64,000 nt of DNA from Actinomadura rubteroloni (GCF_002911665.1 NZ_MTBP01000001.1:1302001-1366000); one strand, 5' to 3'. Positions 51,100-60,886 are shown, numbered from the stretch's first letter. Notes: generated by a model not told the origin, from the sequence alone. Made by a program: numbers and translations.

Positions 51100-54000
51100 T
51101 CACTCGTACTGGGCGGTCTGGATGAGCCGGGTGCCGGAACGACGGTCGACGAGGTAACCGCGGCCCTGCGGCAGCGGATGCCCCTTGAGATTGCCGAACA
51201 GCGCGCCCTCGTCCTTGTTGCCGGACATCATCAGCGCGGGGGAGCCCATCTCCTTGATGCGCTGGAGGACCGGGTCGTACATCGCGCGTCCGGCGCCGCC
51301 GAACGCGCGCGCGACGATGACGTGGAGGCCGATGTCGCGGGCCTGCGGCAGCAGCTCCACGAGCTGCCCCACCGGGTTCCCGGACGTCGCGACCAGGTCG
51401 TAGTCGTCGATGATCAGATACAGGTCGGGGCCGTTCCACCAGGACCGGTCGCGGAGCTGGTCGGGCGTGAGGTCGGCCGGGGGGAGCCGCGCCTGCAGCG
51501 CCCCGACGATGTCCTTCACCAGCCCGCCCGCCGCCGCCGACGACGCCGCGTACCCGATGCGGTGGTCGGTGGTGGCCGCGTCGAGCAGCGCCCGCCGGTA
51601 GTCGATGAAGATCATCCGGGCCTGCTCGGGCGTGTACCGGTCGATGAGGCCCTTGGTGATGCCGCGCAGCAGGTTGGACTTGCCGCACTCGGTGTCGCCG
51701 ATGAGCAGGAAGTGCGACTCGGTGGAGAAGTCCAGGAAGACCGGCGCGAGGTTGTCCTCGTCGATCCCGATCGGGATGCGCGCGCCCGTCTCGGCCGGGG
51801 CCGGCAGGGACGTGGCGGGCAGCAGCGACGGCAGCATCCGCACCTGCGGCGCCTGCGGGCCGCTCCAGTTCCCCGCGACCGCGCCGACGAACTTCTTGAC
51901 GCCCTCGGCGAGCGTCGTCGCGTCGGCGTCGGCGTCCAGCCGGGGAAGCGCGGTGAGGAAGTGGTGGCCCTCGCGGGTGATGCCGCGTCCCGGCTTGCCC
52001 TCGGGGACGTTGCCCGCGAGCTTGCGGTCGATCTCGGACTCGTAGGGGTCGCCGAGGCGCAGTTCCAGCTTCGTCCCCCACAGGTCGCGGATGTTCATCC
52101 GGAATTCCGACCATTTGTTCACGGTCGCGACGAGGTGGATGCCGTAGCCGAGGCCGCGCGCGGTGAGGTCGGTGAGGGTCGCCTCCAGGCTCTCGAAGTC
52201 CTGGCGGAGCGTCATCCAGCCGTCCACGACGAGGAACACGTCGCCGTAGCCGTCCCCGGTGATCTCGCCGGACGCCCGCAGTCGCCGGTAGGTCGCCATC
52301 GAGTCGACGCCGCGCTCGGCGAACTCGCGCTCGCGGCGCTCCAGCAGCGAGGTGACCTCGGCGACGGTGCGGCGGACGCGGTCGGAGTCGAGCCGGTTCG
52401 CGACGCCGCCGACGTGCGGCAGGTCCTCCAGGGCGGCGAGCGTGCCGCCGCCGAAGTCCAGGCAGTAGAACTGCACCTGCTGCGGAGTGTGCGTCATCGC
52501 CAGCGACGCGATCAGCGTGCGGAGCATCGTGGACTTGCCGCCCTGCGGGGCGCCCGCGATGCCGACGTTCCCGGCCGCCGCGGTGAGGTCGACGTACAGG
52601 GGGTCGCGGCGCTGGTCGAAGGGCTTATCCACAATTCCGACGACGGCGTGCAGCCGGTTGCGCCAGCCCTCATGCTGAGTCGTGAGGCCCAGTTCGGGGA
52701 AGACGGCGAGCGAGGGCAGCAACTCGTCCAGGGTGGGAGGCGCGTCCAGTGGGGGAAGCCAGATCTCGTGCGCGGGAGGCCCGTGCCCCTCCAGTTGCTT
52801 CACGACCACGTCGAACAGGGACGCCTGCGAGTCGGAGTGCTCGTGCTGCTGTTCGGACGCCTGCTCCTCGATGAGCTGGGGCCGGATGTAGTCGGGGATG
52901 TACGGGACGACCTGCCGGACCACCCGTGCGCCCGCCTTCTCCTTGGGCTGCAGGTCCTCGGTCGCCGGGCCGGAGACGTACGCGGCGCGGAAGCGCGTCA
53001 TCGACTCGGTGCCGAACTTCATGTAGCCGTGCCCGGGCGCGGACGGCAGCTCGTAGGCGTCGGGGACGCCGAGCACCACGCGGGACTCCTGCGCGGAGAA
53101 CGTCCGCAGGCCGATCCGGTAGGACAGGTGCGTGTCCAGGCCGCGCAGCTTGCCCTCCTCCAGGCGCTGCGAGGCCAGCAGGATGTGGACGCCGAGCGAC
53201 CGGCCCAGCCGGCCGATCATGACGAACAGGTCGGCGAACTCCGGCTTGGCCGACAGCAGCTCGGAGAACTCGTCCAGCACGAGGAACAGGGTCGGCATCG
53301 GCTTGAGGTCGGCGCCCTGCTCGCGCGCCTTCTCGTAGTCGCGCAGCGAGGCGTAGTTCCCGGACGCGCGCAGGTACTCCTGGCGGCGGACCATCTCGCC
53401 GTGCAGCGCGTCGTACATGCGGTCCACCAGCGGGAGCTCGTCCTCCAGGTTGGTGATGACCGCGGACACGTGCGAGAGCTGGTCCATCCCGAGGAACGTC
53501 GCGCCGCCCTTGAAGTCGACGAGAACGAAGTTCAGCACTTCCGACGAGTGCGTGACGGCGAGCCCGAGCACCAGCGTGCGGAGCGCCTCGGACTTGCCGG
53601 ATCCGGTCGCGCCGATGCACAGGCCGTGCGGCCCCATGCCGCCCTGCGCGGACTCCTTGATGTCGAGGTGGACGGGCCGTCCGTCGGTGTCGACGCCGAT
53701 CGGCACGCGGAGCCGGTTGCGCGGCGCCCGCGGACGCCACATGACGTTCGGGTCGACCTGGAACGGGTTCTCGATGCCGAGCAGCGAGGTGACCGTGGTC
53801 GCCGAGGACAGCGCGTCCTCCTCCGGGCCCGCGGCGACGCTCGTGCGCAGCGGCGCGAGCTGCCGGGCGAGCGCCTCGGCCTGCTGGAGCGCCACCGTGT
53901 CGGGCTTGCAGATGCGCGTGCCGACGTCCTTGCCGGTGCGGTCCTTCGTGAGCCGGTCGACCCGCTCGGGGCGGACGCTCAGCCGCAGCATCAGCGACTC

Positions 54001-55053
54001 GTGCACCGGCGCGACCGACCCGGTCAGGTCGACGATGCAGACGCCCTCGATGCCGTCGGCGGCGAGCTGGGAGTCATAGGACGCCTGCCCGCCGTCCATG
54101 ATGATGACGTAGTAGGGGAGGTCGTCCTGCGACAGGCCCGGCTGGAAGCGCGGCCGGTCCTTCACCTCGGGGCCGAACATCGCCTCCAGCGTCGCCATGC
54201 TGTCGCTCATCAGGCGCACCGGCCCGGCCGCGTCGGTCTCGGTCGGGTGCTGGTTGTGCGGCAGCCACTTGATCCACTGCCACCACGGCATCCGCTCCCG
54301 CGACGCGCACACCGCGATGCGGATGTCGTCGGGCGAGTGGAACGCGGCGAGCTGGAGGAGCATCGCGCGGATCATCCCGTAGACGGCCTCGGGGTCGCCC
54401 TGCGGGACGATCCGCGAGAACGACCGCAGCGACGCGGCGATCGGCAGGTTCGGGACGTTGGAGTGCGTCCGCATGAACCGGCGCAGCGCCCCCGCCGTCA
54501 TCGGTTCGAGGTCCTCGATCGGCTTGGTCTCGGGCGCGATGAGCTGGACGGCGAGCTTCTGCGCGCCCGTCCCGATGCGGATCTGCCCGAAGTCGTCGTC
54601 GGACGGCCGCCGCTCCCACAGCCGCGCGCTCATCACGAGCGACCACAGCGACCCCGGGTCCGGGCTGCTCCACTCCAGCGCCTCGCGCTGCTGCTGCGCG
54701 GCCTTGCGGACGTTGCGCCGCACCTGCCCGAGGTACCGCAGGTAGTCGCGGCGCTCGTTGTTCAGCTTGACCTTGCGCTCGCCGCTGTTCTTGCCGACCT
54801 GGCCGAGCATCATGCCGAACATCGACACGGCGAACATCCCGCCGGCGACGTACTGCATGGTGCCGCCGCCGCGTCCGGCCATCATGAACACCATCGCGCC
54901 GGAGCCCGCGAGCATCGGCAGGTACGTCAGCACCGCCTGGAATCCCTGCGGGATCAGTTCCGGCAGCTCGGGCGGGGACTCCAGCAGAATCTCGCCGCGC
55001 GGCATCGCGGGCGGCTTGCGCCGCTCGCCGCGCCGGACGATGACCGTGCTCAC
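51100..55053 (-). CDS. eccC: Type VII secretion motor ATPase EccC (fused EccCa-EccCb)
   Basis: A 1317-residue FtsK/SpoIIIE-type ATPase. Two N-terminal TM segments (about 30-75) are followed by a DUF-type linker and three ATPase domains. Walker A motifs are GATGSGKS (about residue 480), GAPQGGKS (about 831) and GDTECGKS (about 1117), each with a Walker B-like strand (VLVDFKGG, FYCLDFGGG, MIFIDYRRAL). The first two domains are fused to the third in one chain, as in Streptomyces and some ESX systems, rather than split. GTG start at 55053 with GGAGGA. It recognises WXG100 export signals and powers secretion. Confidence 0.97.
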   Translation of the reverse strand: MSTVIVRRGERRKPPAMPRGEILLESPPELPELIPQGFQAVLTYLPMLAGSGAMVFMMAGRGGGTMQYVAGGMFAVSMFGMMLGQVGKNSGERKVKLNNERRDYLRYLGQVRRNVRKAAQQQREALEWSSPDPGSLWSLVMSARLWERRPSDDDFGQIRIGTGAQKLAVQLIAPETKPIEDLEPMTAGALRRFMRTHSNVPNLPIAASLRSFSRIVPQGDPEAVYGMIRAMLLQLAAFHSPDDIRIAVCASRERMPWWQWIKWLPHNQHPTETDAAGPVRLMSDSMATLEAMFGPEVKDRPRFQPGLSQDDLPYYVIIMDGGQASYDSQLAADGIEGVCIVDLTGSVAPVHESLMLRLSVRPERVDRLTKDRTGKDVGTRICKPDTVALQQAEALARQLAPLRTSVAAGPEEDALSSATTVTSLLGIENPFQVDPNVMWRPRAPRNRLRVPIGVDTDGRPVHLDIKESAQGGMGPHGLCIGATGSGKSEALRTLVLGLAVTHSSEVLNFVLVDFKGGATFLGMDQLSHVSAVITNLEDELPLVDRMYDALHGEMVRRQEYLRASGNYASLRDYEKAREQGADLKPMPTLFLVLDEFSELLSAKPEFADLFVMIGRLGRSLGVHILLASQRLEEGKLRGLDTHLSYRIGLRTFSAQESRVVLGVPDAYELPSAPGHGYMKFGTESMTRFRAAYVSGPATEDLQPKEKAGARVVRQVVPYIPDYIRPQLIEEQASEQQHEHSDSQASLFDVVVKQLEGHGPPAHEIWLPPLDAPPTLDELLPSLAVFPELGLTTQHEGWRNRLHAVVGIVDKPFDQRRDPLYVDLTAAAGNVGIAGAPQGGKSTMLRTLIASLAMTHTPQQVQFYCLDFGGGTLAALEDLPHVGGVANRLDSDRVRRTVAEVTSLLERREREFAERGVDSMATYRRLRASGEITGDGYGDVFLVVDGWMTLRQDFESLEATLTDLTARGLGYGIHLVATVNKWSEFRMNIRDLWGTKLELRLGDPYESEIDRKLAGNVPEGKPGRGITREGHHFLTALPRLDADADATTLAEGVKKFVGAVAGNWSGPQAPQVRMLPSLLPATSLPAPAETGARIPIGIDEDNLAPVFLDFSTESHFLLIGDTECGKSNLLRGITKGLIDRYTPEQARMIFIDYRRALLDAATTDHRIGYAASSAAAGGLVKDIVGALQARLPPADLTPDQLRDRSWWNGPDLYLIIDDYDLVATSGNPVGQLVELLPQARDIGLHVIVARAFGGAGRAMYDPVLQRIKEMGSPALMMSGNKDEGALFGNLKGHPLPQGRGYLVDRRSGTRLIQTAQYE

Positions 55054-55560
55054 GCTAGCTTCCTCCTACGAGGGGACAGGCAGAAGCTGCCTCTTGGCGT
55101 ATCCCTTGGCTCGCCGGGCACGGCGGCCGCATCGAACCGTCACAGATGCTACGGGGATCCATCCGTTTCGGACAGGAGACCTTACCGGCCCGTCCCGCCG
55201 GGTTGTCCGATTCCGGTGACCGCGGACACAGAAAATGCACGCGCCGCAAGGAGAACCGCCGCCGTTCTCTCCCGCCGCGCCGACCGTCCGCCGCACCTGC
55301 CACGCCGCCGCACGCTGTAGCCCGCGACCCCCGCCGCTCACGGCGCCGCACGCGCGGTCGCACGCGCGGTCGCACGTGCGAATGATCCGCGTGGACGCAC
55401 AACAGAAGGAGCGCTCAGTCCGCCTTGCGGCCCTTGGTGGCGAAGGGCGCGCCGGGCGCCGTTTTCTGGTGGGGCCGATACAGATGGTCGGCTGTTTGGC
55501 CATCCTTCATCCGTTATGCTCCCTTCGCGGAGTGCGATAATGATCATGAGGGGGTCTGTC
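55054..55560. other. Divergent intergenic region between eccC and a YbaB gene
   Basis: No supported gene. It contains 2.75 tandem copies of the 12-mer GCACGCGCGGTC (55348-55380) and, close to the plus-strand gene, a GATAAT -10-like element. It is likely to hold divergent promoters for eccC-ybaB and for the YbaB/effector operon. Confidence 0.45.
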
Positions 55561-55980
55561 GTGTCCGAGATGTCCGGTAATGAGCTAGACCGGATTCTCA
55601 CCGAGACGCGCCGGACCTTGGAGTCCCTGCGCGGCGGCATGGCCGCGCCGCCGCCCGAGGCGCCCGATGTCGAGGGCGTGGGCGAAGCCGCCGACGGCCG
55701 CGTGAAGGTCACCGCCGGGACGGGCGGACGCCTGAAGTCGGTGACGCTCGACCCCCGCGCGCTCCGCATGGCCTCCCACGAACTCGGCGAGGCGTTCGTC
55801 GCCGCCGCCAACGCCGCGCTGGACGACCTGCGCTCGCAGGCCGCGAGCGCAGCCGGCGACGTCGTCGACACCGCCGCCCTCGGCACCCGCGGCGAAGAGA
55901 TCCAGAACGAGAGCGTCCGCCAGATGCAGCAGATCACCCAGGCGCTCAACGACGCGGTCGCCAAGTTCAATCAGCGCTGA
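55561..55980 (+). CDS. YbaB/EbfC-fold protein, second copy
   Basis: A 139-residue protein. It has a helical N-terminus (LDRILTETRRTLESLRGGM), the YbaB core (DGRVKVTAGTGGRLKSVTLDPRALRMASHELGEAFVAAANAAL) and a C-terminal helix. The GTG at 55561 follows GAGGGGG; an internal ATG at 55570 is an alternative. It is divergent from eccC. Its core aligns well with the copies at 50590 and 56212, so the locus holds three members of the fold. Confidence 0.82.
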   Translation: MSEMSGNELDRILTETRRTLESLRGGMAAPPPEAPDVEGVGEAADGRVKVTAGTGGRLKSVTLDPRALRMASHELGEAFVAAANAALDDLRSQAASAAGDVVDTAALGTRGEEIQNESVRQMQQITQALNDAVAKFNQR

Positions 55981-56211
55981 CCCCGCGGCCGGCCCGGCCT
56001 TGCGTCGGCCCGGCGAATTCCGGTGACCGGACGAGTCGCCGCAGGTCGCGACCATTCACCGTGCAGGCCGTCCATACCGGAACAATCCGATGAAAGCCCA
56101 TCTCCGGCGCCTTGAGTGATCTAAATCACACATCATGTGCTTTGTGTTGACCAGTATATTTTGCCGCTGACTCCAGAGACGTTGACAGCAATGGTCAGGC
56201 GAGGGATGCGC

Positions 56212-56598
56212 ATGGAAGCACCGGAGGACCAGGCCCGGAAGATGCAGGCAGATGCGGACGAACGGATTCGTCAATACCAGGACCTGCGCCGAGACGTTGA
56301 GTCGATGCACATCACGGCCAAGTCGGCCGACAAGTCCGTCACGGTGACGGTCGCGCCCGGTGGCGCGGTGACCGACCTCCAGCTCTCTCAGCAGGCGATG
56401 CGGCACGGGCCGGGCAACCTCGCGGCGCTGATCATGTCCACGATGGCCGAGGCCGGCGCCGAGGCGGCCCGCCAGATGGCCGAGCGCGTCTCGACGCTGA
56501 CCGGGCCGAAGATCGACGTGATGGGCCTGGTGCAGGCCCGGCTCCCCGAACTCGATCCGCTCGACGGAAAGCCCGGCGGAAAGGACGCGCGCTCATGA
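56212..56598 (+). CDS. YbaB/EbfC-fold protein, third copy
   Basis: A 128-residue protein. Helix ARKMQADADERIRQYQDLRRDVES precedes the YbaB core (KSVTVTVAPGGAVTDLQLSQQAMR) and an amphipathic helix (LIMSTMAEAGAEAARQMAERV). The ATG at 56212 has AGGCGAGGG 7 nt upstream; ATGs at 56191 and 56206 are alternatives. Its stop overlaps the start of the EspC-like gene (ATGA), a strong sign that the two are made in fixed ratio and may act together. Confidence 0.8.
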   Translation: MEAPEDQARKMQADADERIRQYQDLRRDVESMHITAKSADKSVTVTVAPGGAVTDLQLSQQAMRHGPGNLAALIMSTMAEAGAEAARQMAERVSTLTGPKIDVMGLVQARLPELDPLDGKPGGKDARS

Positions 56599-56930
56599 CC
56601 GGACCGGGAGACGAACTCTCCGTCGATCCCGCCAAGCTCACGGCCCTCGGCAAGGACCTGGGCAAGGCACGGGCCGTCGCGGCGGCCCAGAAGGGCAACG
56701 CCTCCAACGGCGCTTACACCGATATCTCGGGTCACACGTGGGGCCTGGTCGGGATCGGCTTCTCGTCCCATTACGACGAACTCAAGGGCCACATCATCGA
56801 ACATCTCGGCCTCATGGAGAAGTTCCTCGAGCAGGCCGAGCGGAACATGAACGCCACGGCCGAGAACTACAAGAACGCCGAGCACAACAATATTTCGGCC
56901 ATCCACAGAGTCGGAAAGAAAAAGGGCTGA
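56595..56930 (+). CDS. EspC-like T7SS secretion-associated protein
   Basis: A 111-residue helical protein (LSVDPAKLTALGKDLGKARAV at the start; FSSHYDELKGHIIEHLGLMEKFLEQAERNMNATAENYKNAEHNN at the end). YKNAE supplies the YxxxE signal. It overlaps the YbaB stop (ATGA) and lies 3 nt before the 349-residue effector candidate. It is the equivalent of the gene at 48906, so the EspC-like/effector pair occurs twice around eccC. Confidence 0.82.
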   Translation: MTGPGDELSVDPAKLTALGKDLGKARAVAAAQKGNASNGAYTDISGHTWGLVGIGFSSHYDELKGHIIEHLGLMEKFLEQAERNMNATAENYKNAEHNNISAIHRVGKKKG

Positions 56931-56933
56931 CCC

Positions 56934-57983
56934 ATGGGCCTCACGGAAAACCCGGGGAGCTTCAACTATAATCCAGGGAACTGGAACGCCACCAAGGCCG
57001 TTGACGGCAACGCGCCGATCTGGTCGCAGGGGCACAAGGCGTTCAACCACGCCGGTGACGGCGATTTCGGCTCGGTGGCCGGCGACATAGCCGATCTGGG
57101 CATGACGGGTCTCGCTATCTGGGCGGATCCGTTGAACGCGCTCATCTCGGCGGGCCTGGGATTCCTGATCGACTGGTGCGAGCCGCTCAAGTCCGCGATC
57201 ACCTGGGTGACGGGCAACGCCGGGGCGATCGAGGACTACCGCAAGAACTGGAAGGAGATCCAGGACAAGCTCGTCTCGATGTCCAACGATCTGCAGACCT
57301 CCCTCTCCGGGAACCTGGGTTCATGGAAGGGAACGGCGGGCGACGCCGCCCGCAAGCGGCTCGGCGAATTCCAGGAAGGCGTCCAGCGCACGATCGGCGA
57401 GGTCGGCGACGTCATGAGCACGCTCGCGCTCAGCGGCGGCCTCATGGACGCCGCGCTGGACGTGGTGAAGGGCATCCTGTCGGAGTTCGTCGAGTGGCTC
57501 ATCCTGACCTGGCTCGCCGCCCAGGCCGCCGCGGTCCCGACCCTGGGCGCCTCGGAGGCGGCGGCGGCCGGCGCCACCGCGGGCGAGGCGGCGATCGCCA
57601 CGTCCCGGGCGATGTCCGTCATCCAGAAGGTCACACGAATCTTCAAGAAGCTGATGGAGATCATGGCGAAGGTCCGGGCGTCCGTCGCCAAGATCGGCGC
57701 CAAGGCGTACCGGCCCCTCGCCTACGAGGCCAGGCATGCGGGTTCGCTGGGGAAGCTCCCCAAAATGGACGGTCTCCGGGAGGCCGCCAGAGCCGCCAGC
57801 GGCAAGGGCATTCGAGACTTCCCGGGCCAGGTGAAACCCCAAAGCCCCCGCGACGTCCTTGAGGACGTCGCGCCCCTGATCATCAAGGGCGGGGGTGGTG
57901 GGGCACAGGCGGCACAGGACGGCAATCCCATCGAAGTCCCGTCCAGCGAGGAAATCAACCGCCTTCTAAATCCCAATGCCTGA
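56934..57983 (+). CDS. WXG100-containing T7SS effector candidate
   Basis: A 349-residue protein. Residues 1-65 form an aromatic/Asn-rich start (NPGSFNYNPGNWNATKAVDG). Hydrophobic helices lie at about 55-80. A WXG100 domain (80-185) has the canonical turn GSWKGTAGDAARKRL. An Ala-rich hydrophobic pair at about 180-225 is followed by a basic helical region and the C-terminal tail (VPSSEEINRLLNPNA). No nuclease or glycosidase motif is recognised. Its last 8 bases overlap the next gene, a PH-like membrane protein that could be an immunity or anchoring factor (inference). Confidence 0.75.
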   Translation: MGLTENPGSFNYNPGNWNATKAVDGNAPIWSQGHKAFNHAGDGDFGSVAGDIADLGMTGLAIWADPLNALISAGLGFLIDWCEPLKSAITWVTGNAGAIEDYRKNWKEIQDKLVSMSNDLQTSLSGNLGSWKGTAGDAARKRLGEFQEGVQRTIGEVGDVMSTLALSGGLMDAALDVVKGILSEFVEWLILTWLAAQAAAVPTLGASEAAAAGATAGEAAIATSRAMSVIQKVTRIFKKLMEIMAKVRASVAKIGAKAYRPLAYEARHAGSLGKLPKMDGLREAARAASGKGIRDFPGQVKPQSPRDVLEDVAPLIIKGGGGGAQAAQDGNPIEVPSSEEINRLLNPNA

Positions 57984-58608
57984 GCGGCCGGACGAGATGG
58001 ATCGCACCGGTGTGACGAAGAGCGGCCTAGTGATCATCCGCTCCAACTGGCTGATCGCGTATGGGGGCTTCTTTGTTGTTTTCGGCTTGATGCTCGGCTA
58101 TATCGGAATCAGCTACGCAGCGCGGGATTTCAGGTCGGGCGACCCAGTCGAAGTGATCCATGGTCTACTGACGGGCAACTGTATTGCCGTGAACGTGATC
58201 GGATTCGGGGTCCTTCCGATGCGCTCGGCGATCGTGCTGAGCGATCAAGGCCTCCTGCTCCGCAGGTCGCTGAGCGATCTCTGGATTCCCTGGCCCGCGA
58301 TCCGTGCCGTCGACGCCGTCGGCGCGAGACTCGTGATCACGGTCACCTGTGACGACTCCCGTGGCGAGAGCCGAGAAGTTGACTCAAGCCTGTTCACGGG
58401 CAGTGGGGACGGTGACGTCCGGAGGCGGCATAGGGCGGTGACCAAGATCAATCACTTTCGTGCGAGCCGCTCGCCGCACGCGTCTCCCGGCCCGTACGCC
58501 GATGCGCCGCGCCGTCGGTGGTCGGCGGTTTCACTCGGCCTGGTCGGCTTCATGGTCACCTGGACGGCCTCCGCCTGCATTTTCATCATCGGCCTCAAGT
58601 GGTCATAG
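57976..58608 (+). CDS. Membrane protein with a PH-like domain
   Basis: A 210-residue protein. Two TM segments near the N-terminus (about 27-48 and 62-82, WLIAYGGFFVVFGLMLGYIG and GNCIAVNVIGFGVLPM) are followed by a bacterial PH-like beta domain (AIVLSDQGLLLRRSLSDLWIPWPAIRAVDAVG), a basic linker and a C-terminal TM segment (about 185-207). It overlaps the effector candidate by 8 nt, so it is translationally coupled. Small PH-domain membrane proteins often accompany actinomycete WXG100 effectors; immunity is a hypothesis. Confidence 0.72.
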   Translation: MPERPDEMDRTGVTKSGLVIIRSNWLIAYGGFFVVFGLMLGYIGISYAARDFRSGDPVEVIHGLLTGNCIAVNVIGFGVLPMRSAIVLSDQGLLLRRSLSDLWIPWPAIRAVDAVGARLVITVTCDDSRGESREVDSSLFTGSGDGDVRRRHRAVTKINHFRASRSPHASPGPYADAPRRRWSAVSLGLVGFMVTWTASACIFIIGLKWS

Positions 58609-58627
58609 CGCCACGCACGTCCCCGGG

Positions 58628-58918
58628 TCAGGCCCACATCTCGGTGTTCACCTTGTCGGCGGTCTGATAGTTGCCGCGAGAGAACCCGACCACCGCCGCG
58701 AACTCCTTCACGGTCGCGGCCTGCTCACGCGCGATCCGTTCCCAGGCGTCCCTGGCCTCGAAGTACGCGTCCCGTGCGGCGTCCTCCCACTTGGCCAGCC
58801 CGTTCTTGAGGTCTGATTCAAGGTCGTCCAGCACCTTCACCATCTCCTTGTGCTTGGCCTCGAACATGGACTCGGCCTGCTGCATCGCGCCGTGGCTGGT
58901 GCTGAACGCCTGACCCAT
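58628..58918 (-). CDS. WXG100-family protein (WED variant)
   Basis: A 96-residue ESAT-6-like helical hairpin. The turn reads LAKWEDAARDAYFEA, with WED in place of WxG, and NYQTADKVN carries the YxxxD signal. It aligns over its whole length with the protein at 62411 (GQAFST, AMQQAE, MFEAKHKEM), so the two are recent duplicates on either side of eccD-eccB. Divergent from eccD. Probably a secreted substrate. Confidence 0.9.
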   Translation of the reverse strand: MGQAFSTSHGAMQQAESMFEAKHKEMVKVLDDLESDLKNGLAKWEDAARDAYFEARDAWERIAREQAATVKEFAAVVGFSRGNYQTADKVNTEMWA

Positions 58919-59451
58919 GACCGTTTCTCCTCGCTCCTGGTGGCCGGTGCGCCGAAGTCATTGCTGAATCGCGCCGCCGGGCCAGCGTAACCCGGGAGTG
59001 AATGGCACGGACGGCGGGACGCATTACCGCCCGCGTAATCGCCGGATGCGGAACGCCTTTCCCGCACCCGCCGCCCGTGGGACGCACCCGAAGCGCCCGG
59101 TCGCAGGCGCCGAGCGGACGGGGGCGCACGGCCGACGACGCGACCGCCGTCGGCCCGGGACGCGTTCGGCGGCGGGCCGGTGGCCGGGAGCCGGGTAACG
59201 ATGCGGTGTCGGAAGTGGCGATGTCGGTGTCGGCTGCTACGGTCCGTCCGCCGATCCCCCGTGCCGGGGGGAATGGCGCCCCGTGGGACAGGCGAGGGTA
59301 ACTGTCCGATCGGTGACAGTTCTGTTTGCCGACGGTCGGGGTCGCTAGTCTGCCTCTGGGATCCCCGTCCCGAAACGGTGGACGGTGTCGCGAAACGTGG
59401 CACCATGCACCTCTGCATCCGCTCCCGTACCACACAACTTGCGAGGAAGTC
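58919..59451. other. Divergent intergenic region upstream of eccD
   Basis: No large gene. A CTGTTT-N18-TAGTCT promoter-like pair lies at about 59320-59350. A 16-codon open frame, ATG at 59405 with stop at 59453-59455, ends in a GTGA overlap with the eccD start and could couple translation of eccD. Confidence 0.4.
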
Positions 59452-60870
59452 GTGAGCGCGCCCCCTGGAGCCGACCTCTGCCGGATCACGCTCGTCGGAC
59501 CGAAACGCCGGGTCGACATCGCGCTGCCCGCCGACGCGACGTTCGCCGAGCTGTACCCCACGATGCTGCACTACGCCGGGCAGAACCTCGCCGACGCGGG
59601 GCTCACCCACGGCGGCTGGGTCATCCAGAAGCTGGACGAGGCGCCGTTCGACCCGTCGTCCACCCCGGCCCGCGCCGGGATCCGCGACGGCGACCTGCTC
59701 TACCTCAGGCCGCGCATGGCGCAGCTCCCCGACCTGGCGTTCGATGACGTCCCCGACGTCGTCGCGACGGCCGTCAACGACCGTCCCGACCGGTGGCGCC
59801 AGGAGACCGCGCGCCGGTTCGCGCTCGGCTGGGGCGTCGGCGGCCTGATCGCGGGCGTGCTCGTCCTCGGGCTCACGCAGCCGTCCTGGAAGACGGCCGC
59901 GGCCGCGGCGGTCGTCGCGCTGCTGCTGCTCGGCGGCGCGGTCGCCCTGTCGCGCGCGCTCGGCGACGCGGCCGCCGGGATCTGGCTCGGCTACGCGGCG
60001 CTGCCGTACGCGTTCATCGCCGGCCTCTACGCCCCCGCCGACGACGACACGCCCGCCAACCTGCTGAACCTGTTCCACGGGTTCGAGGCGGTGAACTACA
60101 TCGCGGGCTTCGGCGCGGTCGTCCTCGTCGCGACGATCGCCGGGTTCGCCATCGCCGACGCGCTGCCCGTCTTCTACGGCGTCGCGGTCGCCGCGCTGCT
60201 CGGCACCCTCGACAGCCTCATCCCGCTCGGCTTCGACACCGACGCGGCGGGCGTCGCGGCGATCACCGTCGTCATCGCGCTCGCGCTGACCCCGCTGCTG
60301 TCGGGCGCCGCGATGCGGATGGCGCGCGTGACGCTCCCGCCCGTCCCGAACAGCGCGGAGGACCTGCGCCGCGACACGCTGATGGTGGACGGCCGCCAGG
60401 TGCTGAAGGACACCGTCCGCGCCGACCGGTTCGTCACCGGCGGCGTCGCCGCGACCGGGCTCGTCGCGATCGGCGCGTTCCTGCCGATCGCGTTCCACTC
60501 CGGCTGGGCCGCGCCGGTCACCGCCGCCGTGCTCGCGTTCATCCTGCTGCTGCGCGGCGGACGGTTCTTCACCGGACGCGCCCAGAAGCTCTGGCTCCTC
60601 ATCCCCGGCGCGTTCGGCCTCGCGCTCCTCGCGGTGAGCGGCCCGTTCCGCAGCGACGACGCGGCGGTCGTCCTCGCGACGGCGCTGCTGCCGATCCTCG
60701 TCGTGTCCGGGATCGTCGTCGGCGTCGGGATGTGGCTGCCGAACAACCGGCCGAGCCCGTTCTGGGGACGCGCCGGTCAGATCATCGAGATCGCGCTGGT
60801 CGTGGCGTCGGTGCCGCTCGCGCTCGGCGTCGCGGGCGTCCTCGACTACGTCCGCACGGTCGTCGGCTGA
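59452..60870 (+). CDS. eccD: Type VII secretion integral membrane protein EccD
   Basis: A 472-residue protein. A ubiquitin-like N-terminal domain (residues 1-100, CRITLVGPKRRVDIALPADATFAELYPTML) is followed by about eleven TM segments from residue 122 onward, the standard EccD layout. GTG start at 59452, with GAGGAAG upstream. EccD forms the membrane channel scaffold of the T7SS inner-membrane complex with EccB and EccC. eccB begins 16 nt later. Confidence 0.96.
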   Translation: MSAPPGADLCRITLVGPKRRVDIALPADATFAELYPTMLHYAGQNLADAGLTHGGWVIQKLDEAPFDPSSTPARAGIRDGDLLYLRPRMAQLPDLAFDDVPDVVATAVNDRPDRWRQETARRFALGWGVGGLIAGVLVLGLTQPSWKTAAAAAVVALLLLGGAVALSRALGDAAAGIWLGYAALPYAFIAGLYAPADDDTPANLLNLFHGFEAVNYIAGFGAVVLVATIAGFAIADALPVFYGVAVAALLGTLDSLIPLGFDTDAAGVAAITVVIALALTPLLSGAAMRMARVTLPPVPNSAEDLRRDTLMVDGRQVLKDTVRADRFVTGGVAATGLVAIGAFLPIAFHSGWAAPVTAAVLAFILLLRGGRFFTGRAQKLWLLIPGAFGLALLAVSGPFRSDDAAVVLATALLPILVVSGIVVGVGMWLPNNRPSPFWGRAGQIIEIALVVASVPLALGVAGVLDYVRTVVG

Positions 60871-60886
60871 GGCCGGGGAGGCACTC

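Noticed and set aside
50584..55320. 1578-codon plus-strand open frame opposite eccC
   Set aside because: Antisense of the EccC frame, with no recognisable motif; EccC itself is unambiguous.
55066..55503. 145-codon minus-strand frame between eccC and the YbaB gene
   Set aside because: Cys/Arg-rich nonsense composition over the 12-mer repeats; more likely promoter DNA.
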